DNA of 64,000 nt. It comes from Asaia siamensis (lineage in GTDB: Bacteria > Pseudomonadota > Alphaproteobacteria > Acetobacterales > Acetobacteraceae). The stretch covers positions 62,001 to 126,000 of the forward strand of contig NZ_BMCH01000006.1 in the NCBI RefSeq assembly GCF_014635085.1, in the 5' to 3' direction. This document shows positions 29,916-39,012 of this stretch, one piece after another. Made by a program: the position numbers and the translations under genes. Positions within the stretch are counted from its first letter, which is position 1; the number at the start of each line of letters is the position of its first letter. A model generated the notes under the pieces. It searched no databases. It saw nothing but the letters and a program-made list of their open reading frames with translations, and had not been told where the DNA came from.

Positions 29916-31352
29916 TCAGATTTCACAAGCCAGTGCGATCGCCTTGGCGCGCGCATCGCCCAGATGGGCATCAAGTGCCTCGACAATCGGCCAGTTTCCA
30001 GCGCGCATCCCAGCCTCACCATGCAGCCACACACCGGCGCAGGCGGCTTCCCAAGGGATCATACCGGCAGCAAGCATCGTCGAAATCACGCCCGCCAGCG
30101 TATCGCCCGAACCGGCTGTTGCCAGAGCCGGGCTCGCATGGTCATTGAGGGCAACCCGCCCGTCGGGTGATGCAATCACGCTGACGGCACCCTTGAGCAC
30201 GACTACCGCCCCGATACGCCGCGCCGCCTTTTGCGCCGCACCAACGAGATCGTCCCCCGGCGCACCAAAAAGTCTGGTAAATTCTCCGATATGGGGCGTA
30301 ATGACAGAAACGCCATGGAGCTTTTCCGGCTCACTTCCCGCCCAGCCCAGAGCGCCAGCATCGGCCAGAACAATGCGTTCCGATGCAAGAAGAAGCGGCA
30401 GACTCGCAGCGACTTCTGGCTCGGTCAGGCCTGGCCCGCAGAGCCAGACCCTGCGACGCTCGTCTTCAAGCAGTGTTTTCAGCGGCCCGTCATCAATTAC
30501 CAGACCGGGCGCACCAAGCCGGTAGGCCGCTGCGCCCTCTCCGGCACTGATACGCACCAATCCGGCTCCGCTTGCCCGCGCACCGGCCGCGGCCAGCCTG
30601 GTTGCCCCCGGCATGAACTGGCCTGCACAGATACTGACGACACCCCGACGGTATTTGTGGTCTTCCAGGCTCATCGCCGGCACGTGCCAGAGCCCCGGTT
30701 CATTGAGCCAGATCGTGGGACCCGCAGCCTCAAGGCAGATTTCAGGCATACCGATATTCGCGCAGACGAGCTCGCCACAGATTTCGCGCCCCGGGTACAG
30801 TATGTGCCCGGGCTTGGGACGGACGAATGTAACGCTCATGCGATAATCCGGCCCCTCAACCAAAGAGGCACCGGTCGTGCCATTGACCGTGCTGGGCAGA
30901 TCGATCGCCACAAGCATCCTGGCTGCAGAAAGCACCGCCACCACCTCAGGCGCCGGGGGGCGGTCGAGGCCCGCACCGAAAACAGCATCGATCACCAGAT
31001 CGGCGCGGCGGGCATTCTCTGGTGTGAAATCCGCTATTCGCCCGCGATACTGCGCCGCAGCCCTAGAGGCCGCACTTCCCTCACGGGGCGGTGTCAGAGG
31101 GGCGACCTGAACCGGCCAACCCGCACGCTCGAGATAGCGGGCAGCGACATAACCATCGCCACCATTATTGCCCGGCCCGCACAGCACCAGCACACGGCAA
31201 GGCGCAAAACGCGCCCTGATTGCCTGAGCCACAGACCAGCCAGCCCGATCCATCAGCGCGCTGATCCCGATCGTTTCGCTCGCCTTTCGATCCATCTCGC
31301 CACATTGCGCCGGCGTGGGCAGGGAAAAACGCAGGTCAGACTTCATGGGCAT
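29916..31352 (-). CDS. nnr: Bifunctional NAD(P)HX epimerase / ADP-dependent dehydratase
   Basis: Repairs hydrated NAD(P)H. The N-terminal YjeF_N domain (about residues 1-215) epimerises NAD(P)HX; it has D-R-A-G-W-S-V-A and the Rossmann loop V-L-C-G-P-G-N-N-G-G-D-G-Y-V-A-A-R. The C-terminal ribokinase-like domain (about 225-478) dehydrates the S-form using ADP; it has A-T-A-G-S-G-D-T-L-A-G-V-I and G-V-W-L-H-G near the end. The 478-residue length suits the fused bacterial protein. The ATG at 31352 has GGAG five bases upstream; M3 is an alternative. It stands alone, divergent from the membrane protein at 31476. Confidence 0.93.
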   Translation of the reverse strand: MPMKSDLRFSLPTPAQCGEMDRKASETIGISALMDRAGWSVAQAIRARFAPCRVLVLCGPGNNGGDGYVAARYLERAGWPVQVAPLTPPREGSAASRAAAQYRGRIADFTPENARRADLVIDAVFGAGLDRPPAPEVVAVLSAARMLVAIDLPSTVNGTTGASLVEGPDYRMSVTFVRPKPGHILYPGREICGELVCANIGMPEICLEAAGPTIWLNEPGLWHVPAMSLEDHKYRRGVVSICAGQFMPGATRLAAAGARASGAGLVRISAGEGAAAYRLGAPGLVIDDGPLKTLLEDERRRVWLCGPGLTEPEVAASLPLLLASERIVLADAGALGWAGSEPEKLHGVSVITPHIGEFTRLFGAPGDDLVGAAQKAARRIGAVVVLKGAVSVIASPDGRVALNDHASPALATAGSGDTLAGVISTMLAAGMIPWEAACAGVWLHGEAGMRAGNWPIVEALDAHLGDARAKAIALACEI

Positions 31353-31475
31353 GTCACTCCGCAGTTGATGATTTCGCGCATACTGCTAGGGAACGTCGCA
31401 TAACCTTCCGGTATTCCTGATCCCGCGCTTTTGAGGGCGCGAAGTGTCCCGGACCTGATTTCTGGTGGAGAAGAC

Positions 31476-31928
31476 ATGTCGAACCCGTTTCTCTGGAGCG
31501 TCATCCTCGCGCTTCACCTGCTCTGCATGGCTTACTGGATTGGCGGCGGTCTCTATGCCGCCATTGTCAGCCGCAGCACTGTGGCCCTGCTTGAGCCAGC
31601 CCAGCGCCAGAATGTGCAGATCCAGCTGATCGCACGCTATTTCCGCGCCCTCCTGCATATCGTGCCGACCGCCCTGGTAACGGGCTGGCTTCTTGTTCTG
31701 CATATGGGCGGATTCGGCGCGATGAGCCTGCCGATCAATATCATGCAGGGCCTTGCGCTGATCATGGCGCTGATTTTCCTGAGCGCCTATTTCGGCCCTT
31801 TCCAGAGCCTGCGCCGCGCCATCCGCCCCCAGCCCGCCCTTTTCGCCAAGGTGCGCCTGCGCGTCATTCTGATGGTCGCTGTGGGCGTGCTCACCGTTTT
31901 CTGCGCTGCCATGGGCGGCGATTTCTGA
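31476..31928 (+). CDS. Small four-helix integral membrane protein, CopD-like
   Basis: A 150-residue hydrophobic protein with four predicted helices (about residues 4-27, 54-74, 82-101 and 123-143). A His near the start of helix 1 (L-H-L-L-C-M-A-Y-W-I-G-G) and others in helix 2 (L-L-H-I-V-P) could bind haem or metal, as in CopD and related membrane proteins. I do not recognise a specific family, and CopD-like is a guess from topology and the H-x(5)-W-I-G pattern. The start ATG 31476 has GGAG at good spacing; the open frame to 31431 is unlikely to be used. It is monocistronic with a terminator downstream. Confidence 0.7.
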   Translation: MSNPFLWSVILALHLLCMAYWIGGGLYAAIVSRSTVALLEPAQRQNVQIQLIARYFRALLHIVPTALVTGWLLVLHMGGFGAMSLPINIMQGLALIMALIFLSAYFGPFQSLRRAIRPQPALFAKVRLRVILMVAVGVLTVFCAAMGGDF

Positions 31929-31961
31929 TCTTTCACACTCCGATACTGGCTTGAGGTGCGA

Positions 31962-31985
31962 AAAACGCGTCATTCATTGCGTTTT
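31962..31985 (+). terminator. Intrinsic terminator after the small membrane protein
   Basis: Inverted repeat with arms AAAACGC and GCGTTTT around a 10-nt loop, giving a T-run on either strand. It lies 33 bp after the stop of the membrane-protein gene and upstream of the helicase gene. Confidence 0.6.
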
Positions 31986-32136
31986 CGTGCCCAAGCAACG
32001 GAAAATCTTGCCTTTTGCAGGATTTCAAGATAACGCACGGGCGATTGGCTCAGGCTCTGCGCTTGCCCGGCTTCAGCGTGGCATTGCCCGAGCGCCAGAT
32101 TATTTTTCTAGACCTCCATAGTTATCAGAGAGCAGT

Positions 32137-34488
32137 TTGACCGCAAAATCGACCGCAGGTTCGGCAAAAACCTCCCCCGCACGCAAGAAACGTTCCTCTT
32201 CCAAGACGGAAAATGGTGTGGTGGAATCCGTGGCAGAAGCCCTGCCACGCGACATTCCGTCCGAAGCCCCGGCGGCTGAACCCCCGGTCAAGGCGAAGCG
32301 CGGGCGCAAGCCTCAGGCACCTGAAGCTGTCGAGACACCTGTCGCTGCTGCAAAGCCTGCGCGCAAGAAGACGGTCAAGGCCGCACCCGTCGAAAAGACA
32401 ACGCAGGCTCCCGAGACTGTTGCGGCCATAGAATCAGCCGAGCCGGTCAAGCGCGGTCGCGGTCGCCCCCGTAAGACCCCTGTCGCAGCCTCTGTGAGCG
32501 AACCCGCCGCTGTTGCGGCGCCAGTTGAAGAGCCGAAGCCCAAACGCGGCAGAAAGCCCGCTGCCGCCATGGAAACTGTTGCTGCCAAATCGGCAGCGCC
32601 CAAGCCACGCGCCAAGGCAGCAAGGACTGCTCCTGTCGTAGCAGAGGCAGAAGCACCTTCCATCGAAGTCGCCACAGAGAACACCCCTGCCGCCCGCAAG
32701 CGCACACCACGCAGCACGACCAAGGCTGAAACCCGCAAGGCCGCTGTGAAGGACGCCGCAGAGAAAGTCGCCGCACAGGATAATGCTCCTGCGATCGACG
32801 CCCCTGCGGCCGAATTGGTTGAAGTGACGCCAGAAGCGGTCAGCGAGTCCTCTGCCAAGCGTGGCCGCCGCAGACGCGGCGCATCCGCGAAGGCAACTGC
32901 CGTCGTTCCTGCACCTGAAGCAGCGCCTGCAGCGACGCCGGAACTCGACCCGGCCCTGAAGGCGATCGTCGAGGCTCCCAAGCCGCTGTTTTCAGAGCTT
33001 GGCCTCTCCGCCCCGATCATGCGCGCCATTGAAGAGATGGGCTACGAGCATCCTACCCCGATCCAGGCGCGAGCCATCCCGGTGGTCCTCAGTGGTCAGG
33101 ACGTGCTCGGCGTTGCCCAGACAGGTACGGGCAAGACGGCCTCGTTTACCCTGCCGATGCTTGAGCGTCTGGCCGGATCGCGTGCTCGCGCCCGCATGCC
33201 GCGCTCGCTGATTCTGGAACCCACACGCGAATTGGCGTTGCAGGTTGCTGAAAACCTGACCCTCTACGGCAAGCATCTTCGCCTCAACCATGCCCTGCTC
33301 ATCGGTGGCGAGAGCATGGCCGATCAGCGCGCCGTGCTGAATCAGGGTGTCGATATCCTGATCGCAACGCCCGGCCGTCTGATGGATCTCTTTGATCGCG
33401 GCGGGCTGCTTCTGACCCAGACTGGCATCCTCGTGATCGATGAAGCCGACCGTATGCTGGATATGGGCTTCATTCCCGATATCACCCGTATCGTGTCGAT
33501 GCTCCCCGCTCATCGCCAGACCTTGCTCTTTTCGGCAACAATGGCGCCGGAAATTCGCACGCTTGCCGACCAGTTCCTGCACCTGCCGGAAGAAATCACG
33601 GTATCGCGCCCCTCATCTGTGGCAACGACCATCGAAGAGGCCCTTCTGGTTGTTGACGAGCATGAAAAGCGCCGGGTTCTGCGCAAGCTGCTGAAGCGTG
33701 AAAACGTCCAGAACGCCATTGTGTTCTGCAACCGCAAGCGCGATGTCGATGTGCTCTACAAATCCCTGCACAAGCACGGATTCTCCGTCGGCCATCTGCA
33801 TGGCGATCTGGCGCAGTCGCTGCGTTTCAAGACGCTCGAACGCTTCAAGAGCGGTGAGCTGCAGATTCTCGTCTGCTCTGACGTCGCTGCGCGTGGCATC
33901 GATATCGGCGGGCTCTCGCACGTCTTCAATTTCGATCTGCCTTTCAACGCGGAAGACTATATCCACCGCATCGGTCGCACGGGCCGTGCAGGCAAGACGG
34001 GTCATGCGTTCAGCCTGGCATCACCACGCCAGAAGCTGCTGGCCGAGGCAATTGAAAAGCTGAAACACGCACCGATTCCGCTGCTCGAAATCGAGGGTGT
34101 GGAAAGCCTGCCCTGGGCCGACCCGGAGCAGGACGGCGCACAGCCTGAGCGTCGCGAACGCTCTGGCAAGGAACGTGGTGGACGTCATAACCGTCGCGGT
34201 GAGAACCGTGACCGTGGTGACCGTGGTGACCGTGGTGACCGTGGTGACCGTGGTGACCGTGGTGACCGTGGTGACCGCCCTGTGGCGAACGAAGCCGCGC
34301 GTCAACAGCCGCGTGACAGGGCTGAGTCAGCCAATGGTTCCGTTGCGCCGACCACCCCCTTCGATCACGATGCCCCGCGCACGGGGTTCGGTCACGACAC
34401 ACCCGCCTTCATGCTTCTGCCCCGCCGCAATCGGAAAGCCGAAAATGACGACCAGATCGGGCCGATCCAGCATCGCGGCACTGTCTGA
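32137..34488 (+). CDS. DEAD-box RNA helicase with long AT-hook-like N-terminal extension
   Basis: ATP-dependent RNA helicase of the RhlE/DeaD type, 783 residues from a TTG start (GAGAG upstream). The helicase core is at about 284-650: Q motif P-T-P-I-Q, motif I A-Q-T-G-T-G-K-T, DEAD box V-I-D-E-A-D, S-A-T in motif III, and H-R-I-G-R-T-G-R-A-G in motif VI. Before it lie about 280 residues rich in Ala, Pro, Lys and Glu. These contain AT-hook-like basic motifs: K-R-G-R-K-P at 54 and 136, K-R-G-R-G-R-P-R-K at 105, and K-R-G-R-R-R-R at 241. The C-terminal tail is Arg/Gly/Asp-rich with a G-D-R tandem repeat. Role in ribosome assembly or RNA decay is inferred from the family. The methyltransferase gene follows 6 bp later. 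Confidence 0.92.
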   Translation: MTAKSTAGSAKTSPARKKRSSSKTENGVVESVAEALPRDIPSEAPAAEPPVKAKRGRKPQAPEAVETPVAAAKPARKKTVKAAPVEKTTQAPETVAAIESAEPVKRGRGRPRKTPVAASVSEPAAVAAPVEEPKPKRGRKPAAAMETVAAKSAAPKPRAKAARTAPVVAEAEAPSIEVATENTPAARKRTPRSTTKAETRKAAVKDAAEKVAAQDNAPAIDAPAAELVEVTPEAVSESSAKRGRRRRGASAKATAVVPAPEAAPAATPELDPALKAIVEAPKPLFSELGLSAPIMRAIEEMGYEHPTPIQARAIPVVLSGQDVLGVAQTGTGKTASFTLPMLERLAGSRARARMPRSLILEPTRELALQVAENLTLYGKHLRLNHALLIGGESMADQRAVLNQGVDILIATPGRLMDLFDRGGLLLTQTGILVIDEADRMLDMGFIPDITRIVSMLPAHRQTLLFSATMAPEIRTLADQFLHLPEEITVSRPSSVATTIEEALLVVDEHEKRRVLRKLLKRENVQNAIVFCNRKRDVDVLYKSLHKHGFSVGHLHGDLAQSLRFKTLERFKSGELQILVCSDVAARGIDIGGLSHVFNFDLPFNAEDYIHRIGRTGRAGKTGHAFSLASPRQKLLAEAIEKLKHAPIPLLEIEGVESLPWADPEQDGAQPERRERSGKERGGRHNRRGENRDRGDRGDRGDRGDRGDRGDRGDRPVANEAARQQPRDRAESANGSVAPTTPFDHDAPRTGFGHDTPAFMLLPRRNRKAENDDQIGPIQHRGTV
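34208..34277 (+). repeat. 9-bp tandem repeat inside the helicase gene
   Basis: Seven perfect copies of GTGACCGTG in a row plus a partial eighth. The unit is a multiple of three, so copy-number change alters the number of G-D-R tripeptides without shifting the frame. Confidence 0.95.
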
Positions 34489-34494
34489 GTTCTG

Positions 34495-35781
34495 ATGGCT
34501 TCCCTTATCGAAACGAAGGTTCTTTCTTTCGGCGCAAATGGTGACGGGCTTGTTCTCATTGAAGACAAGCCCGCCTACGTACCGGAAACGGTGCCGGGTG
34601 ATACGCTCAAGCTGCGTTATGACGGATCACGTCATGTCGAGGTGATCGACCTGCTGTCTCCATCGCCCGACAGGGTCGCGCCTGTCTGCTCCCTGTTCGG
34701 AACCTGCGGGGGCTGTGCCATGCAGACGACGGCTCGACCGGCACTGCTGGACTGGAAGATCGGGCTTGTCCGTCATGCCCTGAATCGTGCGGGGTTCGAG
34801 ACCCTCCCCCGATTCGAGTCGATGCAGGTCCCCGCAGAGAGCCGCCGTCGAATCGATCTCGCTTTCCAGCGCCAACCGGGAAAAATCATACTGGGGCTGC
34901 ATCGCCGCCACGGCAATGTGGTCGATATGACAGAATGCCATGTCATCGATCCGACCCTCTTGGCCCTGCTGGACCCGCTACGCGAGGTTCTGGGCGGGTT
35001 AGGTGCGGTGACCGGTGGCGGCGATCTCCAGATCAATCTCTACAGTTCGGGGCCCGATCTGCTGATCGCAACCGATTCCGCGCTTGTGCCGACGGATCGG
35101 GTCAAGCTCGCCGCCTTCGGTCGCGAGCACAAAATTCCCCGTATCTCGTGGCGGTCCAGACGTCGCCCCAATGAGGGTTATGAAATTGTGGCCCAGCAGG
35201 GCCCGGTCTTTCATGCCTTTGGTGCGGTCAAGCTCACTCCGCCGCCCGGTGGCTTCCTGCAGGCGACCAACCAGAGCGAAACAGCCATTGCCGATGCTGT
35301 TCTTGCCGCCCTGCCTGCGCTCAATCGACGCGATCCGATTGTCGAGCTGTTTGCTGGTTTCGGCACGCTGACAGTCCCGCTGGCACAGAAGGGCCGGGTT
35401 CTGGCTTATGAAGGCCATTTCGAGGCAATCGCGGCCCTGAAATCCGGTGCGATCGGCCAGCGTATAGAAACCACGCATCGCGATCTGACACGTCAGCCGC
35501 TCATCGCGAAGGAATTCGCCAAGGCACGCGTGATCGTTCTCGACCCGCCCCATGCCGGGGCCCTGTCGCAGATGGACCATATCGCGCGTTCGGATGTGGA
35601 AGACATCATCTATGTCAGCTGCAACCCGCAGGCCCTGCAGAAAGACGCAGCCCTGTTGGCCAAGGCTGGCTATGAGGTCCTGTCGGTGTCGGTTATCGAC
35701 CAGTTTCTCTGGTCTACCGAAGTCGAAGCCGTCATCAGCTTCACGAAAAGCAAGAAGAGACTTTCACGTCGTCAGACGTGA
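34495..35781 (+). CDS. 23S rRNA/tRNA uracil-5 methyltransferase (RlmD/TrmA family)
   Basis: SAM-dependent RNA m5U methyltransferase, 428 residues. An N-terminal TRAM domain (about 1-55) is followed by the 4Fe-4S cysteines C-S-L-F-G-T-C-G-G-C (about residues 63-72). The fourth ligand should be C146-like in T-E-C-H-V-I-D. The Rossmann domain has E-L-F-A-G-F-G-T-L-T, D-P-P-H-A-G, and the catalytic Cys in Y-V-S-C-N-P-Q-A-L. The subfamily (RlmC, RlmD or other) cannot be fixed by eye. It is translationally close to the helicase (6-bp gap), which suggests a shared role on rRNA. The 3' end overlaps sufA by 10 bp on the opposite strand. Confidence 0.9.
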   Translation: MASLIETKVLSFGANGDGLVLIEDKPAYVPETVPGDTLKLRYDGSRHVEVIDLLSPSPDRVAPVCSLFGTCGGCAMQTTARPALLDWKIGLVRHALNRAGFETLPRFESMQVPAESRRRIDLAFQRQPGKIILGLHRRHGNVVDMTECHVIDPTLLALLDPLREVLGGLGAVTGGGDLQINLYSSGPDLLIATDSALVPTDRVKLAAFGREHKIPRISWRSRRRPNEGYEIVAQQGPVFHAFGAVKLTPPPGGFLQATNQSETAIADAVLAALPALNRRDPIVELFAGFGTLTVPLAQKGRVLAYEGHFEAIAALKSGAIGQRIETTHRDLTRQPLIAKEFAKARVIVLDPPHAGALSQMDHIARSDVEDIIYVSCNPQALQKDAALLAKAGYEVLSVSVIDQFLWSTEVEAVISFTKSKKRLSRRQT

Positions 35782-36143
35782 AAGCTTTCTCCACAGCCGC
35801 AACGGCCTTTTTCATTGGGATTGGTGAAGGTGAACCCTGATTCGAGGTCCTTGACCTCGTAATCCATCACCGTGCCGATCAGAAACAATGTGGCCTTGCG
35901 GTCGACAAGCAGCTTGAGCCCGTGATCGGTCACGGATTCATCGCCCGGTGAAGCGCTTTCCACAAAGCTCATGTCATAGGACATGCCCGAGCAGCCACGC
36001 GTATTGACGCCAATACGCAGGATCTGACCCTTATTGGCCCCTTCATAGAGCTGTTTCAGGCGCTTTGCCGCACGCTCGGTCATCTGCATCAGAGGGGGCA
36101 GTTCCCGCTTGACGGGTGAAGGCGCAGTCTGTGTATCGCTCAT
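35772..36143 (-). CDS. sufA: Iron-sulfur cluster carrier SufA/ErpA-type
   Basis: A-type carrier that delivers Fe-S clusters to client proteins (123 aa). The three ligand cysteines are present in the usual arrangement: N-T-R-G-C-S-G-M-S-Y, then G-R-C-G-C-G-E-S-F at the C-terminus. About 25 residues of unconserved N-terminus precede the core at M-T-E-R-A-A-K-R-L. It is the last gene of the suf operon, 15 bp after sufT. Confidence 0.93.
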   Translation of the reverse strand: MSDTQTAPSPVKRELPPLMQMTERAAKRLKQLYEGANKGQILRIGVNTRGCSGMSYDMSFVESASPGDESVTDHGLKLLVDRKATLFLIGTVMDYEVKDLESGFTFTNPNEKGRCGCGESFHV

Positions 36144-36158
36144 GGCTTTTCTCCCCGT

Positions 36159-36542
36159 TCAGAACATGTTCAGCGCAAGACGCGCATCGTCGCTCATGCG
36201 GCTCATATCCCATGGTGGATCCCAGACGATCACCACACTCGCCTTGCTGACACCGGGCAGTGCAGCCACGGCCTCACGCACCTGCTCAGGCAATTCCTGC
36301 GCGCTTGGGCAATTGGGGGCGGTGAGCGTCATCTCGATATCCACTCGACCGTCATCATGCAGATCGATCGCGTAGATCAGACCGAGCTCGTAGATATTGA
36401 CCGGAATTTCGGGGTCATAAACGGTCGCAATGGCCGAAATGACGCTGTCCTCGTCGGGCACACCCGGGGCTGCACCTTCGACAGCGGCTTCTTCTGCCGG
36501 GGCACCGAGCGGTCTGGTCAGGATATGGTTTTCATCGGTCAT
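36159..36542 (-). CDS. sufT: SUF system Fe-S assembly protein SufT (DUF59/MIP18)
   Basis: Auxiliary factor in Fe-S maturation (127 aa). The MIP18/DUF59 domain begins at about residue 30, with A-T-V-Y-D-P-E-I-P-V-N-I-Y-E-L-G-L-I-Y, and has the conserved Cys in L-T-A-P-N-C-P. It ends with the W-D-P-P-W-D-M-S-R-M motif. The gene lies between sufS and sufA, with gaps of 17 and 15 bp, so it is surely part of the operon. Confidence 0.93.
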   Translation of the reverse strand: MTDENHILTRPLGAPAEEAAVEGAAPGVPDEDSVISAIATVYDPEIPVNIYELGLIYAIDLHDDGRVDIEMTLTAPNCPSAQELPEQVREAVAALPGVSKASVVIVWDPPWDMSRMSDDARLALNMF

Positions 36543-36559
36543 GAGAGATCCTTCCTGTG

Positions 36560-37798
36560 TCAGACCAGCATCTGCCGGGCACGGGCTACGCCCTTGACCA
36601 GGGCATCGATGTCGTCGCGTGTCGTATAGACGCCAAAACTGGCCCGGGCTGTCGCAGTGAGGCCAAGACGGCGGATCAGTGGCTCAGCGCAATGCTGACC
36701 TGCGCGGATGGCAATACCCAGCCGGTCCAGCAGCACAGCCAGATCATGTGGGTGCGCTCCTTCAACGACGAAGGACACCACACCACCCTGCTCCTTCGGG
36801 GCACCCACGAGACGCACACCCTCACAGGCACCCAGTGTCTCGCGCGTATAGGCGACGAGCGCCTCTTCATGCGCAGTAATCGCCTCGGCGCCCAACTCTC
36901 CCATGAAGGAAAGCGCGGCTCCCAGACCGATCACCTCAATAATCGGCGGTGTACCCGCCTCAAATTTATGCGGTATTCTGGCCCAGGTGGATTTCTCGAA
37001 GCTCACGCTCTCGATCATCTCGCCACCACCCAGAAAAGGCGGCATCGCCTCGAGCAGTTCCGTCTTGCCCCAGAGCAGACCGATCCCTGTCGGACCGTAA
37101 AGCTTGTGCCCGGTGCAGACGAAGAAATCCGCGTCGAGATCCTGCACATCAATCGCGCGATGAACGGCCGATTGAGACCCGTCGAAAAGAATGCGGGCGC
37201 CATACCGATGGGCAAGACGCGCCAGTTCCTTCGCCGGGGTCAGCGTGCCGAGCACGTTGGACATATGCGTAATGGCAACCAGACCGACACGACCATCCTC
37301 AAGCAGGGCCTCATAGGCCGCCAGATCGAGATCGCCCTGTTCGGTAATGGGCGCGACGCGCAATTCGATACCCTGCCGGTCACGCAGCATCTGCCACGGC
37401 ACAAGGTTGGAGTGATGCTCCAGCTCGGAAATCAGGACAGCCTGACCTGGCTTGAGCAAGGCTCCGTAGGAATGCGCGACGAGATTGATCGCCTCGGTGC
37501 TGTTTCGTGTGAAAATGATCTCGTGACGGTCAGGCGCTTTCAGAAAGCGCGCCGCCTGTGTACGCACCGATTCATACGCTTCCGTCGTGCGCTCGCTCAT
37601 CCAATGCAGCCCGCGATGGATATTCGCATACTGGTGCTGCATGGCCTGCGCCATCGCATCGATCACGCAATCCGGCTTCTGCGCCGAAGCGGCGCTGTCC
37701 AGAAAAACGAGCGGGCGCCCATGGACGGTTTCCGAAAGGATCGGAAACCGGCTGCGCAGGGTCGCGAAACGATCGAGAACGTCGTTTGAGGTCATCAT
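36560..37798 (-). CDS. sufS: Cysteine desulfurase SufS
   Basis: PLP enzyme that takes sulfur from cysteine as a persulfide for Fe-S assembly (412 aa). The PLP lysine is in C-T-G-H-K-L-Y-G-P-T-G and the persulfide Cys in R-A-G-Q-H-C-A-E-P. The N-terminal L-D-S-A-A-S-A-Q-K-P and N-I-H-R-G-L-H motifs are typical of group II desulfurases. The start, ATGATG at 37798/37795, overlaps the sufD stop, indicating translational coupling. No sufE or sufU gene is present in this operon, so the sulfur-transfer partner is encoded elsewhere. Confidence 0.95.
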   Translation of the reverse strand: MMTSNDVLDRFATLRSRFPILSETVHGRPLVFLDSAASAQKPDCVIDAMAQAMQHQYANIHRGLHWMSERTTEAYESVRTQAARFLKAPDRHEIIFTRNSTEAINLVAHSYGALLKPGQAVLISELEHHSNLVPWQMLRDRQGIELRVAPITEQGDLDLAAYEALLEDGRVGLVAITHMSNVLGTLTPAKELARLAHRYGARILFDGSQSAVHRAIDVQDLDADFFVCTGHKLYGPTGIGLLWGKTELLEAMPPFLGGGEMIESVSFEKSTWARIPHKFEAGTPPIIEVIGLGAALSFMGELGAEAITAHEEALVAYTRETLGACEGVRLVGAPKEQGGVVSFVVEGAHPHDLAVLLDRLGIAIRAGQHCAEPLIRRLGLTATARASFGVYTTRDDIDALVKGVARARQMLV

Positions 37799-39012
37799 GC
37801 CTCTCTTTTCTGCCACCAGGCATCGACACGCCGGTCGAGCAACGCGTAGGCGGCCTCATCCGTCACCAGCGCCAGAGCGTCGAGAAGGAAGGCGCGCACC
37901 AGAATGGCGCGGGCTTCGGCGTGTGGAATGCCACGGGCACGAAGATAGAAAAGCTGCTCGTCATCAAGCGCGCCGACAGTGGCACCATGGCTGCATTTGA
38001 CGTCGTCAGCGTAGATTTCAAGCTCTGGCTTGCTGTCGATCTGAGCTTTCTCCGAAAGGAGAAGCGCCTGATTCATCTGATAGCCATCGGTCTTCTGGGC
38101 GATGCGATCGACATAGATCTTGCCCTGGAATACGCCATGACCCGCATCCATCAGCACATTCTTCACCGTCTGGCGGGAATTGCAGTCAGGGGCGGCGTGC
38201 GTAATCACCGAGGTCAGATCAGCGTGCTGCGAACCAGCCAGAAGCTGGGCCGCGTTGACATGCACGATGGCATGCTTGCCACCCAGATGAGCCAGAACCT
38301 CGTGACGCGAGAGCTTTGCCCCCAGCGTGAGGGTGAAGCTGTCATAGGTGCCATGCTCGGCAATCCGGGCATTGACCAAAGCGAGATTGGTTGCTTCCAG
38401 ACTGTCCTGCTGCACGCGCAGATGGGTCAGATGGGCCTTTTCCGCCACCGAAACCGTCAGGCTCGGATTGGCGAGATACGCCCCCTCACCCGACTGGATA
38501 TCGAGCAGTGTCAGTTTCGCGCCGGTATCCAGCGTGATCTGATGCGCAAGATGCGTGGAGACTTGGTCACCATTAGTGACGAGGGATACGAGCGCGATCT
38601 GGCCAGCATCGACATCGGCAGCCACACGCAGGGCAATGCCCTGCTGCTGTATAGCATTATTGAGCACGCTGAGCGGACGATCAGCCAGAAGCGGAACGGA
38701 CAGATCCGTAACTTCAACCGTATCCGGCAGGCTGGTCAGAGCAGCGATCGCAACACCGTTGACGAAAACAATGCGATGCCCCTCGAGCGCTTCGGGCGCG
38801 AGACGGGCAAGAAGCGCCCTGGCTTCATCGACCGACACGGCATCCGGTGCGGCAAACCCGGTCTTGTCCAGATCGCGCAGCGGCGTGTAGCGCCAGGCTT
38901 CAAGGCGACGCTGCGGCAGCCCCTGAAGCTCGAGGAGGATGCGTGCTTCGCCCTGATGTGCCCGCGAAAGAAAGGACTCGATCGCGGGAGAAATGGCGGT
39001 TGCGCCGCTCAT
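37795..39012 (-). CDS. sufD: Fe-S cluster assembly scaffold subunit SufD
   Basis: Partner of SufB in the SufBC2D scaffold (405 aa). The right-handed beta-helix core has the characteristic S-V-I-T-H-A-A-P-D-C-N-S and the segment N-V-L-M-D-A-G-H-G-V-F-Q-G-K-I. C-terminal V-K-C-S-H-G-A-T-V-G contains the conserved Cys-His pair used at the SufB-SufD interface. It overlaps sufC by 4 bp (ATGA type) and sufS likewise. Confidence 0.94.
   Translation of the reverse strand: MSGATAISPAIESFLSRAHQGEARILLELQGLPQRRLEAWRYTPLRDLDKTGFAAPDAVSVDEARALLARLAPEALEGHRIVFVNGVAIAALTSLPDTVEVTDLSVPLLADRPLSVLNNAIQQQGIALRVAADVDAGQIALVSLVTNGDQVSTHLAHQITLDTGAKLTLLDIQSGEGAYLANPSLTVSVAEKAHLTHLRVQQDSLEATNLALVNARIAEHGTYDSFTLTLGAKLSRHEVLAHLGGKHAIVHVNAAQLLAGSQHADLTSVITHAAPDCNSRQTVKNVLMDAGHGVFQGKIYVDRIAQKTDGYQMNQALLLSEKAQIDSKPELEIYADDVKCSHGATVGALDDEQLFYLRARGIPHAEARAILVRAFLLDALALVTDEAAYALLDRRVDAWWQKREA

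Noticed and set aside
34208-34277. Possible CRISPR-like array
   Set aside because: Direct 9-bp repeats without spacers, in frame inside a coding sequence; a tandem repeat and not a CRISPR array.
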